In this document: positions 53,608-62,114 of the stretch, piece after piece
Position numbering within the stretch: the stretch's first letter is position 1
How the letters are laid out: each line of letters starts with the position of its first letter
Origin: Litorivicinus sp.
GTDB lineage: Bacteria > Pseudomonadota > Gammaproteobacteria > Pseudomonadales > Litorivicinaceae
DNA length: 64,000 bases
Assembly: GCA_028339155.1 (NCBI GenBank)
Contig: JAOLBK010000004.1
Coordinates: forward strand, 62,001 to 126,000
Reading direction: 5' to 3'
Position numbers and translations under genes: made by a program
The notes under the pieces: generated by a model
The model's input: only the letters and a program-made list of their open reading frames with translations
What the model was told of the DNA's origin: nothing
The model's database searches: none

Positions 53608-54909
53608 ATGTCGATCTATCGAAGGTTAAGAACCTTTTTATTGTTTATTTATCCAATCTGCTCGATGACAGAAGCAGGCACATCCGCTGATTTTAGTCAC
53701 ATACAAAATAGTTTTATGTGTGAACAAATAAAAAAAGATCTGAACCTAGCTCCAGAAGTTCTAACTAACGCACTCAAAATCAAAATCACGACTGATGAAA
53801 TAATCAAGCGGCATAGAGCTGTAATACGGAAAATTATCTTAAATGAGTCAGATAAGAGTTTACTTCAAGTCGAGATTATCTCGCTCGCGAACTCGCTTGC
53901 TGCTTTTCGAGTAACTAAAAGCTTTAATGGACGGCCACAACTATTCACACAGTTTGACAGGAACTGCAGTCCACTAGGGACGCGGCAACTTATCTACAAT
54001 GAAGACGGAGTCGTTAAACGACTTGAAAATAGTGTTACTGGCATGAGCGTGGATCTTAATCCGCCACTACCGATCGGAGCACCTTCAAACAACAATCTCG
54101 TGCGCGTCGCTCATATTGATAGCGGTGTTGATTACACCAATTCTGGCCTCGCAAAAGGGCTTGCTTATGATCGCGATGGAATATTGATTGGGTACGATTT
54201 CTGGGATAATGACCCCTTCCCATTTGATTCTGATACCGCCGGATCCCCATTTTTTCCACGACAGCACGGTTCCTATGTACTCGATATTTTATTAAGTACC
54301 GGAGCCCCAGTTGCCGTGATGCCTTTCCGCTACCCGCGCAAGGAAATGACTCGGATGAGTGAAGTTGTAAAGATCGCCGCGCTTCAGGGCGCACGAATTG
54401 TAATGATACCGATGGGGAGTCGAAAAAAAGAGGACTGGACCACTTTAGAAAGAGCTGCCCGAGATCATCCCGAGATTATATTTCTTTTCTCTGCTGGAAA
54501 TGACAATGTCAATCTTGATGATGTTCAAATTTACCCAGCCAGTCTATCAGCGCCAAACTTCTTAACGGTCACGTCGGTCCTGCCTGATGGAAAATCAGCC
54601 CCAGGAGTAAATATCGGGCATGTCGTACAAATGGGTGTAGTTGGAGAAAATCTACCGCTAAAATTTGCAGTAGGACCTAAGCCAACTGTAAGTGGGACCA
54701 GTTTTTCTTTACCCAAAATGGCAGGATTTCTCGCATGCTTAATTGCAGACGATCTCACTAACACCCCATCAGCCATTCTTAACAAGGCTTTTGGACTCGC
54801 ACACCCATCCAAAAGGCCCGAGGAATTTCATTATTTCTTGCCTGACGCAGTTATCGCTAAGCACTGTCAAAAACGTGAGTGGCGTGGTTCAACTATTCAC
54901 AAGAACTAG
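53608..54909 (+). CDS. Subtilisin-like serine protease (S8), divergent
   Basis: Exported S8-family protease. N-terminal hydrophobic signal (FLLFIYPICSM), a pro-region of about 140 residues, then the catalytic domain: Asp171 in VAHIDSGVDY, His220 in RQHGSYVLDIL (the family usually has HGTHV), oxyanion Asn298 in LFSAGNDN, and Ser365 in VSGTSFSLPKMAG (usually GTSMAAP). All four key residues are present, so it is probably active despite the drift. 433 aa. Its codon use looks more AT-rich than the surrounding core genes. A perfect hairpin lies between its end and the next convergent gene. Confidence 0.8.
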   Translation: MSIYRRLRTFLLFIYPICSMTEAGTSADFSHIQNSFMCEQIKKDLNLAPEVLTNALKIKITTDEIIKRHRAVIRKIILNESDKSLLQVEIISLANSLAAFRVTKSFNGRPQLFTQFDRNCSPLGTRQLIYNEDGVVKRLENSVTGMSVDLNPPLPIGAPSNNNLVRVAHIDSGVDYTNSGLAKGLAYDRDGILIGYDFWDNDPFPFDSDTAGSPFFPRQHGSYVLDILLSTGAPVAVMPFRYPRKEMTRMSEVVKIAALQGARIVMIPMGSRKKEDWTTLERAARDHPEIIFLFSAGNDNVNLDDVQIYPASLSAPNFLTVTSVLPDGKSAPGVNIGHVVQMGVVGENLPLKFAVGPKPTVSGTSFSLPKMAGFLACLIADDLTNTPSAILNKAFGLAHPSKRPEEFHYFLPDAVIAKHCQKREWRGSTIHKN

Positions 54910-54972
54910 ACTTGAGCATCTGAAAACTTTTACGGGATTTAACAATAACTTCGACTGATAGTTGGAATTACA

Positions 54973-55002
54973 CATGGGTCAATCGACAGCGATTGACCCA
55001 TG
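54973..55002. terminator. Perfect 13-bp hairpin between convergent genes
   Basis: CATGGGTCAATCG / CGATTGACCCATG with loop ACAG, between the subtilase (ends 54909) and the binding-protein gene (ends 55016). T runs are absent on both sides, so termination is plausible but not classical; a bidirectional terminator is the simplest reading. Confidence 0.6.
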
Positions 55003-55015
55003 AATACAGAACTGA

Positions 55016-55795
55016 TTACTCTGCCATCAACTTCCACTTACGGCCAAGCTCATCAAAAAATCCTTGTTCTTGCTTGAGCGTAATCCATGTATTTACGTAG
55101 TTGATCCAGACCTGATCAGCCTGAGGAAGCAACATCGCAATTGGTGTCGGTGAGCGACCAGAAGCGACCGTGACAATCATCAACTCCTTGTATTTCTCGA
55201 CCAACTTATGGGCTTCCACATTCGATGTAATGCTCGCATCTGCACGTCCTGACAAAACTTCTTGGAAGTCACGCGCAGGCGCTTCAACAATCCGATGCGT
55301 TGCGTTTGGAAAGTACTGCTTAACCTGCTTTTCCTGTGTGGTCCCCAATGTGGCGGCAACAGACACTCCGGCCTTGTTCAGATCTTCCCAGTCAGAGAAT
55401 CGATCCGCATTTTTCTTCAGCGTCAGCGGCACTGTCGCCAACGAGAAATAGCTGTCAGAATAACCAGCAGCTTTAGCACGTGATGGTGATATAGATGCAG
55501 ACCCGGTAAGATGATACTGACCAGAAGTCACACCAGCGACCAATGTTTTCCAATCCGTTGATACAAACTGAACTTCAACACCCAGATCAGTGGCAAGCGC
55601 TGTCATCACATCAATGTCGTAGCCTTTATAAGTGTTTGTGGCTACGTCGCGCATGGACATAGGATTCCAATCACCGGTTGTCCCAACCTTAAGGACACCC
55701 TCAGAGAGGATTTCGTTAAGCGCTGAGTTTGTTGATGCTTGCGCAATGCCAGTCGCAAAAATAGCTGTGGCAACAAGTGTTTTAAAGAGTTTCAT
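55016..55795 (-). CDS. Periplasmic amino-acid-binding protein (SBP family 3)
   Basis: Solute-binding component of a polar amino-acid ABC transporter. Signal peptide MKLFKTLVATAIFATGIAQA, then the family-3 start EILSEGVLKVGTTGDWNPMS, GYDIDVMTALATDLG near residue 60, and ADASITSNVEAH near 190. 259 aa. It is divergent from the ATPase and permease genes, 123 bases away, and most probably serves them. The VGTTGDW and SNVEA segments also resemble cyclohexadienyl dehydratases of the same fold, so an enzyme is a minor alternative. Confidence 0.85.
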   Translation of the reverse strand: MKLFKTLVATAIFATGIAQASTNSALNEILSEGVLKVGTTGDWNPMSMRDVATNTYKGYDIDVMTALATDLGVEVQFVSTDWKTLVAGVTSGQYHLTGSASISPSRAKAAGYSDSYFSLATVPLTLKKNADRFSDWEDLNKAGVSVAATLGTTQEKQVKQYFPNATHRIVEAPARDFQEVLSGRADASITSNVEAHKLVEKYKELMIVTVASGRSPTPIAMLLPQADQVWINYVNTWITLKQEQGFFDELGRKWKLMAE

Positions 55796-55918
55796 ATATT
55801 TTACCTTCGATATATTTGTTAGCCGCCGGATGACTAACTAAATAGTTTGAATAATTGAAGAGGAAAGAAGTTTACAACAAGTAATCTTTTTTGGAAGAAT
55901 CATTGGAGTTAAATTTTC

Positions 55919-56653
55919 ATGCCTATCATTTCCATGCGCAACGTTTCCAAGTTCTTTGGTGAATTCCAGGCTCTTAAGAATGTCTCACTTGATGTGGCCT
56001 TGGGCGAACGCGTTGTGGTTTGTGGCCCTTCAGGGTCCGGAAAATCGACATTAATACGGTGCATTAATCGGCTCGAATTACATGAAGTTGGCGAAATAGT
56101 TATCGATGGAACGACTTTAACCAATAAGCCCAGCGATCTGGAGAAAATCAGCAGTACTGTCGGGATGGTTTTTCAGCAGTTTAATTTGTTTCCGCACCTG
56201 ACCGTGATGGACAACCTGTGTCTTGGGCCACGCCGTGTGCTTGGACTATCCGAAGAGCAGGCTCAAGAGCGAGCAATGAAATACCTAAATCGAATTCAGA
56301 TACCCGAACAAGCTGAAAAATTCCCTCGACAGTTATCTGGTGGCCAACAACAACGTGCCGCCATTGCGCGATCCCTCTGCATGGAGCCAAGAGTATTGTT
56401 GTTCGACGAACCCACTTCCGCGCTCGATCCCGAAATGATAGCCGAAGTTCTTGACGTAATGACCGAACTGGCCTCATCAAGCATCACGATGATTGTTGTA
56501 ACTCATGAGATGGGATTTGCGCGCCGCGTCGCCGATCGCATGGTATTCATGGACAAGGGGGAAATCGTCGAAATTGGCGTTCCAGAAGATGTATTTACTG
56601 CTCCGAAATCAAAACGATTCGGTACTTTTCTTAACCAAATTTTGAACCACTAA
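55919..56653 (+). CDS. Polar amino-acid ABC transporter, ATP-binding protein (GlnQ-like)
   Basis: Energises uptake of a polar amino acid. Walker [10 protein letters not shown] near residue 37, Q-loop [11 protein letters not shown], signature LSGGQQQR near 140, Walker [14 protein letters not shown] and switch His in THEMGF. 244 aa, standard for the family. The permease follows after about 10 bases. Confidence 0.95.
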   Translation: MPIISMRNVSKFFGEFQALKNVSLDVALGERVVVCGPSGSGKSTLIRCINRLELHEVGEIVIDGTTLTNKPSDLEKISSTVGMVFQQFNLFPHLTVMDNLCLGPRRVLGLSEEQAQERAMKYLNRIQIPEQAEKFPRQLSGGQQQRAAIARSLCMEPRVLLFDEPTSALDPEMIAEVLDVMTELASSSITMIVVTHEMGFARRVADRMVFMDKGEIVEIGVPEDVFTAPKSKRFGTFLNQILNH

Positions 56654-56663
56654 GGGCATGCGC

Positions 56664-57401
56664 ATGACCCGGCTTTTGATTCTGATTCCTGCTCTACTGA
56701 TGCTTTCGGGCTGTGCCAACAACTGGGGCTGGTATGTCGTCGATCCCACAACAACATCGGGTTGGAATAACCTGAAATTCATGGCCAACGGAGCCTACTA
56801 TACGATCACTATGTCAGTGACCGCGATCATAATTTCGGTCGTCGTGGGCCTGCTCGTTACTTTGCCAGGTTTGTCTAAGAAACGAGGCTGGAGGATGTTC
56901 AACCGTACTTACGTAGAAATAGTCCGCTCCGTTCCTGTTCTCGTTCTAATCCTCTGGGTATATTATGGCTTACCCGCGCTCTCAGGCATCACACTCAATG
57001 TATTTTGGGCAGGCGTCTTTGCGCTCGCACTCAGTGATAGCGCATTCCAGGCAGAAGTTTTTCGCGCGGGCATTCAGTCAATCTCACGAGGGCAATACGA
57101 GGCAGCCCAGTCAATCTCTTTGAATTACAGAGATACCATGCGCTATGTGATCCTTCCACAAGCGATTCGGCGGATCTTACCGGCGCTTGGAAATCAGCTT
57201 GTTTATATGATGAAAATGTCATCGCTTGTGTCTGTGATTGGTCTACAAGAATTAACCCGCGCGGCCAATGAACTCGTCGTGACCGAGTACCGACCATTAG
57301 AAATTTATACCATTTTAGTTTTGGAGTATTTAGTGCTGATCTTAATCGTATCTGCTGGCGTGCGCTGGCTTGAGCGTCGCCTTAAAACCAGCGACGCATG
57401 A
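56664..57401 (+). CDS. Polar amino-acid ABC transporter permease with a lipobox-like N-terminus
   Basis: Membrane subunit of the transporter. The inner-membrane-permease core has SVPVLVLILWVYYGLP and the EAA loop EAAQSISLNYRDTMRYVILP near residue 150, followed by ILPALGNQLVYMMKMSSL. Unusually, the first residues read as a lipoprotein signal: hydrophobic stretch, then LMLSGC with Cys17 and AN. If processed, the permease would be lipid-anchored. I start at ATG 56664, which has AAGGG 7 bases upstream; an ATG at 56658 is too close to that site. The stop overlaps the MATE start as ATGA. Confidence 0.9.
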   Translation: MTRLLILIPALLMLSGCANNWGWYVVDPTTTSGWNNLKFMANGAYYTITMSVTAIIISVVVGLLVTLPGLSKKRGWRMFNRTYVEIVRSVPVLVLILWVYYGLPALSGITLNVFWAGVFALALSDSAFQAEVFRAGIQSISRGQYEAAQSISLNYRDTMRYVILPQAIRRILPALGNQLVYMMKMSSLVSVIGLQELTRAANELVVTEYRPLEIYTILVLEYLVLILIVSAGVRWLERRLKTSDA

Positions 57402-58765
57402 TGCGAAAGGATGACCTAACCACAGGCTCAATGGCACAACATTTTAGAGCCTTAGCAATCCCTGCCGCACTCGGGATGCTATTCGCCACACTATATAACG
57501 TTGTTGATGTTTACTACGCGGGGCGCCTTTCAACCGATGCGCAGGCAGGCCTCGCGATTGGATATCAAGCATTTTTTGTCTTGATGGCCATCGGCTTCGG
57601 ACTTGGTTCCGCTTTAAGCGCTCTTGTTAGCAATGCTAAGGGCAGTAAAAACGAAGCGCAAACACGACGCTTCGTTGCGCAAGGTTTGACCTTCAGTGTA
57701 TTCGCCACGATCTTATCAATGGGAATCGGATGGTTTCTTGGTCCTGAATTGATCAAACTCGTGTCTAAGCCTGGCGCTTACCGCGAGGCAGGATTTGGAT
57801 ATTTTCGTTGGTTAATCTTCGCATTACCTGGTTTTCTCCTCGCTTATGGTGGTAACGGAATTTTACAAGCGCATGGCGATAGCCGGAGTATGCAGCAGGC
57901 GCTCACGGTCGCTTTTTTCGCTAATATCGGACTGAATCCGCTTTTTATGTACGGTATCCCCGGCCTATGGGACGGAATGGGATTCAACGGCATCGCGCTC
58001 GCGACAGTTGTAAGCCAAACCGGCGTCATGATATTCGTGATATCACGCATACTGCGGCTTGAGGTCATGAATTCTGTCAACCTGCGAGAATTTATACCCA
58101 CGCGCGATAGTTTTTCACAAATCACAGCACAATTGATTCCTGGCAGCCTGGCACTAATGGTCATGTTTTTATCAGGCTTTGTTGTTCAATTCGCACTCAA
58201 AGAATTTGGTGGGCAAGCGGTTGCGGCCTATGGGGTAGCACTACGAATCGAGCAAATTCTTTTACTTCCTGTACTGGCTATGACCCGAGTGCTATTGCCA
58301 ATTGCCGGCCAAAATTTTGGTGCGAAGAAACATGATCGTGTTCGCGAAGCTTTGCGCTTTTGTTGGGGGACGGGCTTTGCAATGAGCCTTGTCGCAGCGC
58401 CGATTCTGTTATTTGCTGGCGGGTTCGCAATGTCGATTTTTTCCGATGATCCAGAGGTGATCCGCATCGGATTCAGCTATCTGCGCGTGGATGGATTCTT
58501 ATTTCCGATTTACATGATGCTATTCTCGATTAACTCGCTATTACAGGCATTGAAGAAGCCAATTTGGACACTTTGGATTAGCATCTATCGCCAAGGATTT
58601 GCGGTCGCATTCTTTATTTGGATATTCATTGTGGTACTTGATTTCAGCGTATGGGGCGTCTGGTTTGGGATCGCCTCAGCGGTTCTAAGTGGTTTAGTTC
58701 TTTCCTTAGCTATTGCAACTCATGTGGCAAAAGACACTATTGGCGGGCTACTAAAACGCCCCTGA
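57398..58765 (+). CDS. MATE family multidrug/metabolite efflux transporter
   Basis: Twelve-helix inner-membrane antiporter that expels cationic or other small compounds using ion gradients. Two MatE repeats, the first from LAIPAALGMLFATLYNVVDVYYAGRL (residues about 17-42), the second from about 230 (LIPGSLALMVMFLSGFVVQF), with conserved GFGLGSALSALVSNA. 455 aa. Its ATG overlaps the ABC permease stop, so it is read from the same mRNA; whether it is functionally linked to amino-acid uptake is unknown. Confidence 0.92.
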   Translation: MMRKDDLTTGSMAQHFRALAIPAALGMLFATLYNVVDVYYAGRLSTDAQAGLAIGYQAFFVLMAIGFGLGSALSALVSNAKGSKNEAQTRRFVAQGLTFSVFATILSMGIGWFLGPELIKLVSKPGAYREAGFGYFRWLIFALPGFLLAYGGNGILQAHGDSRSMQQALTVAFFANIGLNPLFMYGIPGLWDGMGFNGIALATVVSQTGVMIFVISRILRLEVMNSVNLREFIPTRDSFSQITAQLIPGSLALMVMFLSGFVVQFALKEFGGQAVAAYGVALRIEQILLLPVLAMTRVLLPIAGQNFGAKKHDRVREALRFCWGTGFAMSLVAAPILLFAGGFAMSIFSDDPEVIRIGFSYLRVDGFLFPIYMMLFSINSLLQALKKPIWTLWISIYRQGFAVAFFIWIFIVVLDFSVWGVWFGIASAVLSGLVLSLAIATHVAKDTIGGLLKRP

Positions 58766-58901
58766 ATTCAGTAGGCGCTATATTTAGCTCAGACAACCAT
58801 CACGACAGACATGGCCCAGTTCCCACGGAATTAGGCGCACGACTATTTTCTTGAGTTCTTTAGAAGATCAAGGTAGCGCAAACCCGTAATAATTCGACCG
58901 G

Positions 58902-59099
58902 TTACCTCGCGTTAGCAAAGAACAGTTTAAGGCCAATCTGTTTGACGGCACTGCTAAACACTTCATTAAATATTTCCTCGCAAACCTCAGGAACATACTT
59001 TGAGGTACGGCTCAGGTTTTTGGCCACCCTTCGGCCTGACGAAATACCGGCCATAAAGCTCTTCGTAAGCTGCTTTTTCAAGCGATTGTCTATCATCAT
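58902..59099 (-). CDS. Small basic hypothetical protein, 65 aa
   Basis: Read from the ATG at 59097-59099, which has GAGGG 7 bases upstream; a longer frame starts at 59132. Soluble, basic N-terminal half (MMIDNRLKKQLTKSFMAG, then SGRRVAKNL) and a more hydrophobic end with VFSSAVKQIGLKLFF. I do not recognise it. The good ribosome-binding site argues for a real gene, but an overlapping frame exists on the other strand. Confidence 0.4.
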   Translation of the reverse strand: MMIDNRLKKQLTKSFMAGISSGRRVAKNLSRTSKYVPEVCEEIFNEVFSSAVKQIGLKLFFANAR

Positions 59100-59187
59100 T
59101 TCTCGACCCTCTTCTGAGCGTGGAAAGATCACAAAACGTCATTACGCTAAGGTGCTTATTATATGTGCAGTCAAGCAGGAGGTATTA

Positions 59188-59268
59188 ATGAGAAAAACTG
59201 GATTTTCTTGTTGCGCACTTATTTGCTTATAACTAATTGGATGCGCATGTCACGTCACTTCCCTTTAG
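59188..59268 (+). pseudogene. Possible broken micro-lipoprotein ORF
   Basis: A perfect AGGAGG (59177-59182) stands 5 bases before ATG 59188. The frame reads MRKTGFSCCALICL, stops at TAA (59230-59232), and if read through continues LIGCACHVTSL to a second stop. The joined product would be a small entericidin-like peptide with lipobox LIGC. Either a 14-residue peptide or a micro-lipoprotein gene broken by one nonsense codon. Confidence 0.3.
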
Positions 59269-59389
59269 TATTTCAACCGCATCAAACTGACACGATCTTG
59301 CCCTCTTATTAATTTAGCAACTACAAAAGTCAACACTAGCTACCATTGACGTGATTAAACGATACGTTTGTGTAAGCGAATCATATTTA

Positions 59390-59447
59390 ATAACCATAAA
59401 CGGCCGGCCGGTTATGGTTATGGTTATGGTTATGGTTATGGTTATGG
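59390..59447 (+). repeat. 32-bp near-perfect palindrome running into a (GGTTAT)6 repeat
   Basis: ATAACCATAA (59390-59399) is the exact inverse of TTATGGTTAT (59412-59421); between them lies the self-complementary CGGCCGGCCG (59401-59410) with a single A/G mismatch. The right arm continues as six GGTTAT units from 59410 to 59445. The structure sits 144 bases upstream of the start of the exported protein gene at 59591. Confidence 0.95.
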
Positions 59448-59590
59448 TACATAGGTATTCGAGTTGGCCGACCAGTCAATTCTCTCCGAGCATGGGTATG
59501 AATTTTTCATTTAGAGGCTTCTAGAACGAAATTGGAAAGATTCGCAAGAAATGAGTTAACGTGACTCATGATTTAATAACGAGGCGGCTT

Positions 59591-59989
59591 ATGCATCTGG
59601 CACGATATGCGTTGATTTTTTTGCTTTTCGTTGCGCTACCTGATGAGGCTAAAGCGGCTGAATATGCCTGCACATTCAGGGATATGGTTTCTATTGATAG
59701 GACCAAAGGGGCATATCGAGCCGAAGACACAAACTACCTCATGGTCGCAACGAAAAAGGAGGTTCGTCTTTATCATACGCAGAGCAGTGGTGAAAGCTAT
59801 GGTAGTTTCCACAAACTCAGCGCTTCCATAGTCGATTTCAAACGTGACGATTATTGGTATGCAAAGTCCACAGCAAAGGATGTCGTAAATACCCATTTAC
59901 TCCTCTTTTCGCATGGCTTTCTCTCGATCACTAGAATAGAGGGATCAGGTACAGCGACTGCGGCAGGCTATAACTGTGAATTACTTTAA
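59591..59989 (+). CDS. Exported hypothetical protein, 132 aa
   Basis: I choose the ATG at 59591 because GAGG lies 7 bases upstream and the product then starts with a clean signal peptide (MHLARYALIFLLFVALPDEAKA). An ATG at 59561 would add 10 residues without a ribosome-binding site. The mature part is a small, mostly beta-like domain beginning AEYACTFRDMVSIDR with Cys near both ends (YNCELL), which could form a disulphide. Not recognised. Confidence 0.6.
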   Translation: MHLARYALIFLLFVALPDEAKAAEYACTFRDMVSIDRTKGAYRAEDTNYLMVATKKEVRLYHTQSSGESYGSFHKLSASIVDFKRDDYWYAKSTAKDVVNTHLLLFSHGFLSITRIEGSGTATAAGYNCELL

Positions 59990-60051
59990 TTAGATTCAAC
60001 GAAGTCTTCCGCAGAACGTACTTACTCATCAACACTATGCAAGATGAACTG

Positions 60052-60702
60052 TTAGCCCCTGAGTTTAGCTCCTGCCCAGTCATCCAGCACTCTAATATAA
60101 GCCGCATGTTCATCGCGAACCGATGGATGCGCGCACAGTGCCCTCTCATAATTACGTAACGTTTGGGGCATAGCCAGTTCAAACCCGAGCAGCGCCTGGA
60201 CGCAATGCAAAATCGCAAAACTTGACACAAAGCCACAATCTGCAAGACTCAGCTCGTTGCCTGTCATGAAAGGTGCCGGGCTAACTATTTTAGCCAACTG
60301 AGTTAGGCGATTTTCTAACAAAGCGGCATTTTCCCTGATGAATCCAATATCCCGATGTTCTGGCGAAATCTGGGAAAAATAAGCGCGAAGCAATGGTTCT
60401 ATGCGGGTATCGTGAAGGCGAGACAGCGCGCGTGCAGTTGCCCGATCCTGAATATTCTCTGGCAACATTACTGGATCAGGCACCAGTTCATTTATATATT
60501 CTGCGATTGCTTCAGATTCTGCGAGGATAAAACCATCGTGATTAAGCGCTGGAATAGTTCCTGACGGCACAAGTTCACAATAAGCTGGGCTTCCATAGCC
60601 ATCTGGCGGCGCAATACTCGTCCACGGCAGGGCTTTGTGCCGAAGTAAGATCCGTATTTTGCATCCATAGCTGCTGATTGGAAGGTCGTAAAGCATCAGC
60701 AT
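60052..60702 (-). CDS. Glutathione S-transferase family protein
   Basis: Cytosolic GST fold. Thioredoxin-like N-terminal domain with LPISSYGCKIRILLRHKALPW (a Ser/Cys in the usual catalytic position), the cis-Pro and gamma-Glu-binding part VPSGTIPALNHDG and AESEAIAEYINE, then a helical C-terminal domain with LSLADCGFVSSF near residue 165. About 216 aa from the ATG at 60702, which has AGAGG upstream; 10 more residues are possible from 60732. Substrate unknown. A decayed copy of its 5' end lies at 63.5-63.9 kb. Confidence 0.88.
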   Translation of the reverse strand: MLMLYDLPISSYGCKIRILLRHKALPWTSIAPPDGYGSPAYCELVPSGTIPALNHDGFILAESEAIAEYINELVPDPVMLPENIQDRATARALSRLHDTRIEPLLRAYFSQISPEHRDIGFIRENAALLENRLTQLAKIVSPAPFMTGNELSLADCGFVSSFAILHCVQALLGFELAMPQTLRNYERALCAHPSVRDEHAAYIRVLDDWAGAKLRG

Positions 60703-60885
60703 GATCGGCCTCTTTATAACGTGGTTTGGCAACTAAAGTAATGTCAATAATAAACTGAAGATCATCAAGAGGTAATGACTGTACTGATTTTTTTATTGAA
60801 ACATCGACCTGCAGTACCAACCAGAACCAACTCCAAACACTTGGCTCAGTTTATACACGATGGCCAGCTCAGAGATCAGCTTAAA
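60636..60885. repeat. Copy A of a ~250-bp duplicated segment (GST 5' end and upstream)
   Basis: This stretch, the first codons of the GST gene plus about 180 bases upstream, matches 63621-63870 in the same orientation. The 58 bases from 60636 differ from copy B at about 9 positions by my count. Further upstream, blocks such as CATCAAGAGGTA and AACCAGAACCAACTCC (copy B AACTAGAACCAAATCC) still align. Confidence 0.85.
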
Positions 60886-61166
60886 TGATTCTTAAAAACC
60901 GTTCCTTATTCTTTGCGAGAGTGCTGGACTCATTTTGATCAAATGCCGTTAGCAACATGTTCGCCAAGTTATCGCTTTATACCCAAGCCATCAGCTTGAA
61001 TAAATGCAGCATGAATGATAAATAAACCTAAATTTATTCATTTTGTAGTGAGTAAGAGCTGTGTAAGAAATAAACTCAGTCTAAATAGTCAGTTTAAAGG
61101 TTAAAAAAAGACGAAAAATACATTATATTTTTTTGTAAAATATGATCTAAAATAGCTTTTCAAAGA
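60886..61166. other. AT-rich spacer
   Basis: No ORF of note; very AT-rich, especially 61015-61150, which probably holds the promoter for the small gene and yebC that follow. No consensus element is clear enough to call. Confidence 0.45.
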
Positions 61167-61343
61167 ATGCTTGATATGGCATCGATACAGCCTGCTAGGC
61201 AGCCAGTTCGTGGTGATAACTTAACCGATGAATATCGAGTTATTTATAGGCTTATAAATGCGGCGACCCTTTCCAAGGGTGTTCGCGTATCTATTTCTAA
61301 GAGAGCTAATGAAATTAAGGAAAAAATAGAGTCACTAGAATAA
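61167..61343 (+). CDS. Small hypothetical protein, 58 aa
   Basis: Open frame from ATG 61167 (or ATG 61176, 55 aa) to TAA 61343. Sequence begins MLDMASIQPARQPVRG and ends in a charged helix with SISKRANEIKEKIESLE. Helix-rich, soluble and basic. No strong Shine-Dalgarno. It lies 39 bases before yebC on the same strand and could be co-transcribed. Not recognised; the protein-like composition in an otherwise AT-rich stretch is the main support. Confidence 0.4.
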   Translation: MLDMASIQPARQPVRGDNLTDEYRVIYRLINAATLSKGVRVSISKRANEIKEKIESLE

Positions 61344-61382
61344 ATCTAAAATTAAAACCATTTTTCTGACTGGGCAAATACT

Positions 61383-62114
61383 ATGGGTAGAGCATACCAA
61401 AACAAAAAATTATCCATCGCTAAGTCATCTGACGCTAGGGCCAAGGTGTATAGCAAATATGGGCGTGAGATCTATGTTTGTGCCAAAGCTGGGGGTATTG
61501 AACCAGACGGTAATTTGGCCCTGCGTGCACTCATAGACAGAGCCAAAAAAGATCAAGTCCCAAGTCACGTGATCGGCAAAGCGTTAGACAAGGCCAAAGG
61601 GGGTGGCGGTGAAGACTACTCGACTGCTCGTTATGAAGGCTATGGCCCAGGTAGCTCGATGGTGATTGTAGACTGCCTAACAGATAACCCAAATCGCACC
61701 TTCGGCGACGTGCGCCAGTGCTTTACTAAAACCAAGTGCAAAATTGGCACTCCCGGAAGCGTGGGCCACATGTTTGATCACAGTGCAATTTTTGTATTTA
61801 AGGGAATTGACGAAGATACCGTATTGGAAGCCCTTATGATGGCTGATGTTGATGTAACTGACATTGAGTGTGAAGATGAAATGACCAAGGTATTTACACC
61901 TCACACAGAATACAACAAAGCTAAGCAGGCGTTACTTGATACCTTGGGTAATTCGAAGGGCGAATTCGATTTTGAGGTTGATGAGATTCAGTTTATCCCG
62001 CAAAACACTAACTCATTGGTGGGTGATGATGCAGTAATGTTTGAAACATTTTTAGATATGCTCACAGACCTTGATGACGTCCAAAATGTTTATCACAATG
62101 CCGAATTAGATTAA
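61383..62114 (+). CDS. YebC/PmpR family protein (YeeN-like)
   Basis: Member of the YebC family, known as transcriptional regulators and, in some cases, translation factors for difficult peptide bonds. 243 aa. Family start [21 protein letters not shown], then [29 protein letters not shown] near residue 62, [19 protein letters not shown] near 82, and the C-terminal DVQNVYHN. The first residues are closer to YeeN of E. coli than to YebC. It stands alone here, away from ruvC. Confidence 0.92.
   Translation: MGRAYQNKKLSIAKSSDARAKVYSKYGREIYVCAKAGGIEPDGNLALRALIDRAKKDQVPSHVIGKALDKAKGGGGEDYSTARYEGYGPGSSMVIVDCLTDNPNRTFGDVRQCFTKTKCKIGTPGSVGHMFDHSAIFVFKGIDEDTVLEALMMADVDVTDIECEDEMTKVFTPHTEYNKAKQALLDTLGNSKGEFDFEVDEIQFIPQNTNSLVGDDAVMFETFLDMLTDLDDVQNVYHNAELD

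Larger units (their letters stand above)
59133..59590. other. AT-rich spacer with broken small ORF, palindrome and hexamer repeat
   Basis: Apart from the possible micro-lipoprotein (59188) and the palindrome/GGTTAT repeat (59390-59447) listed separately, no gene or RNA is apparent here. The last part carries the ribosome-binding site of the next gene. Confidence 0.5.

Noticed and set aside
52137..54909. Reading the protease pair as a phage-defence system
   Set aside because: Both proteins carry export signals and no nucleic-acid-sensing or effector domain is seen, so a defence role is not supported.
58942..59232. Plus-strand frame of 96 codons
   Set aside because: Mostly antisense to the small minus-strand gene with the better ribosome-binding site; only its last 14 codons, with their own AGGAGG, may be translated.
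59410..59445. Telomere-like meaning of GGTTAT repeats
   Set aside because: Only six units, internal to a bacterial chromosome and continuous with a palindrome arm; slippage explains it better.
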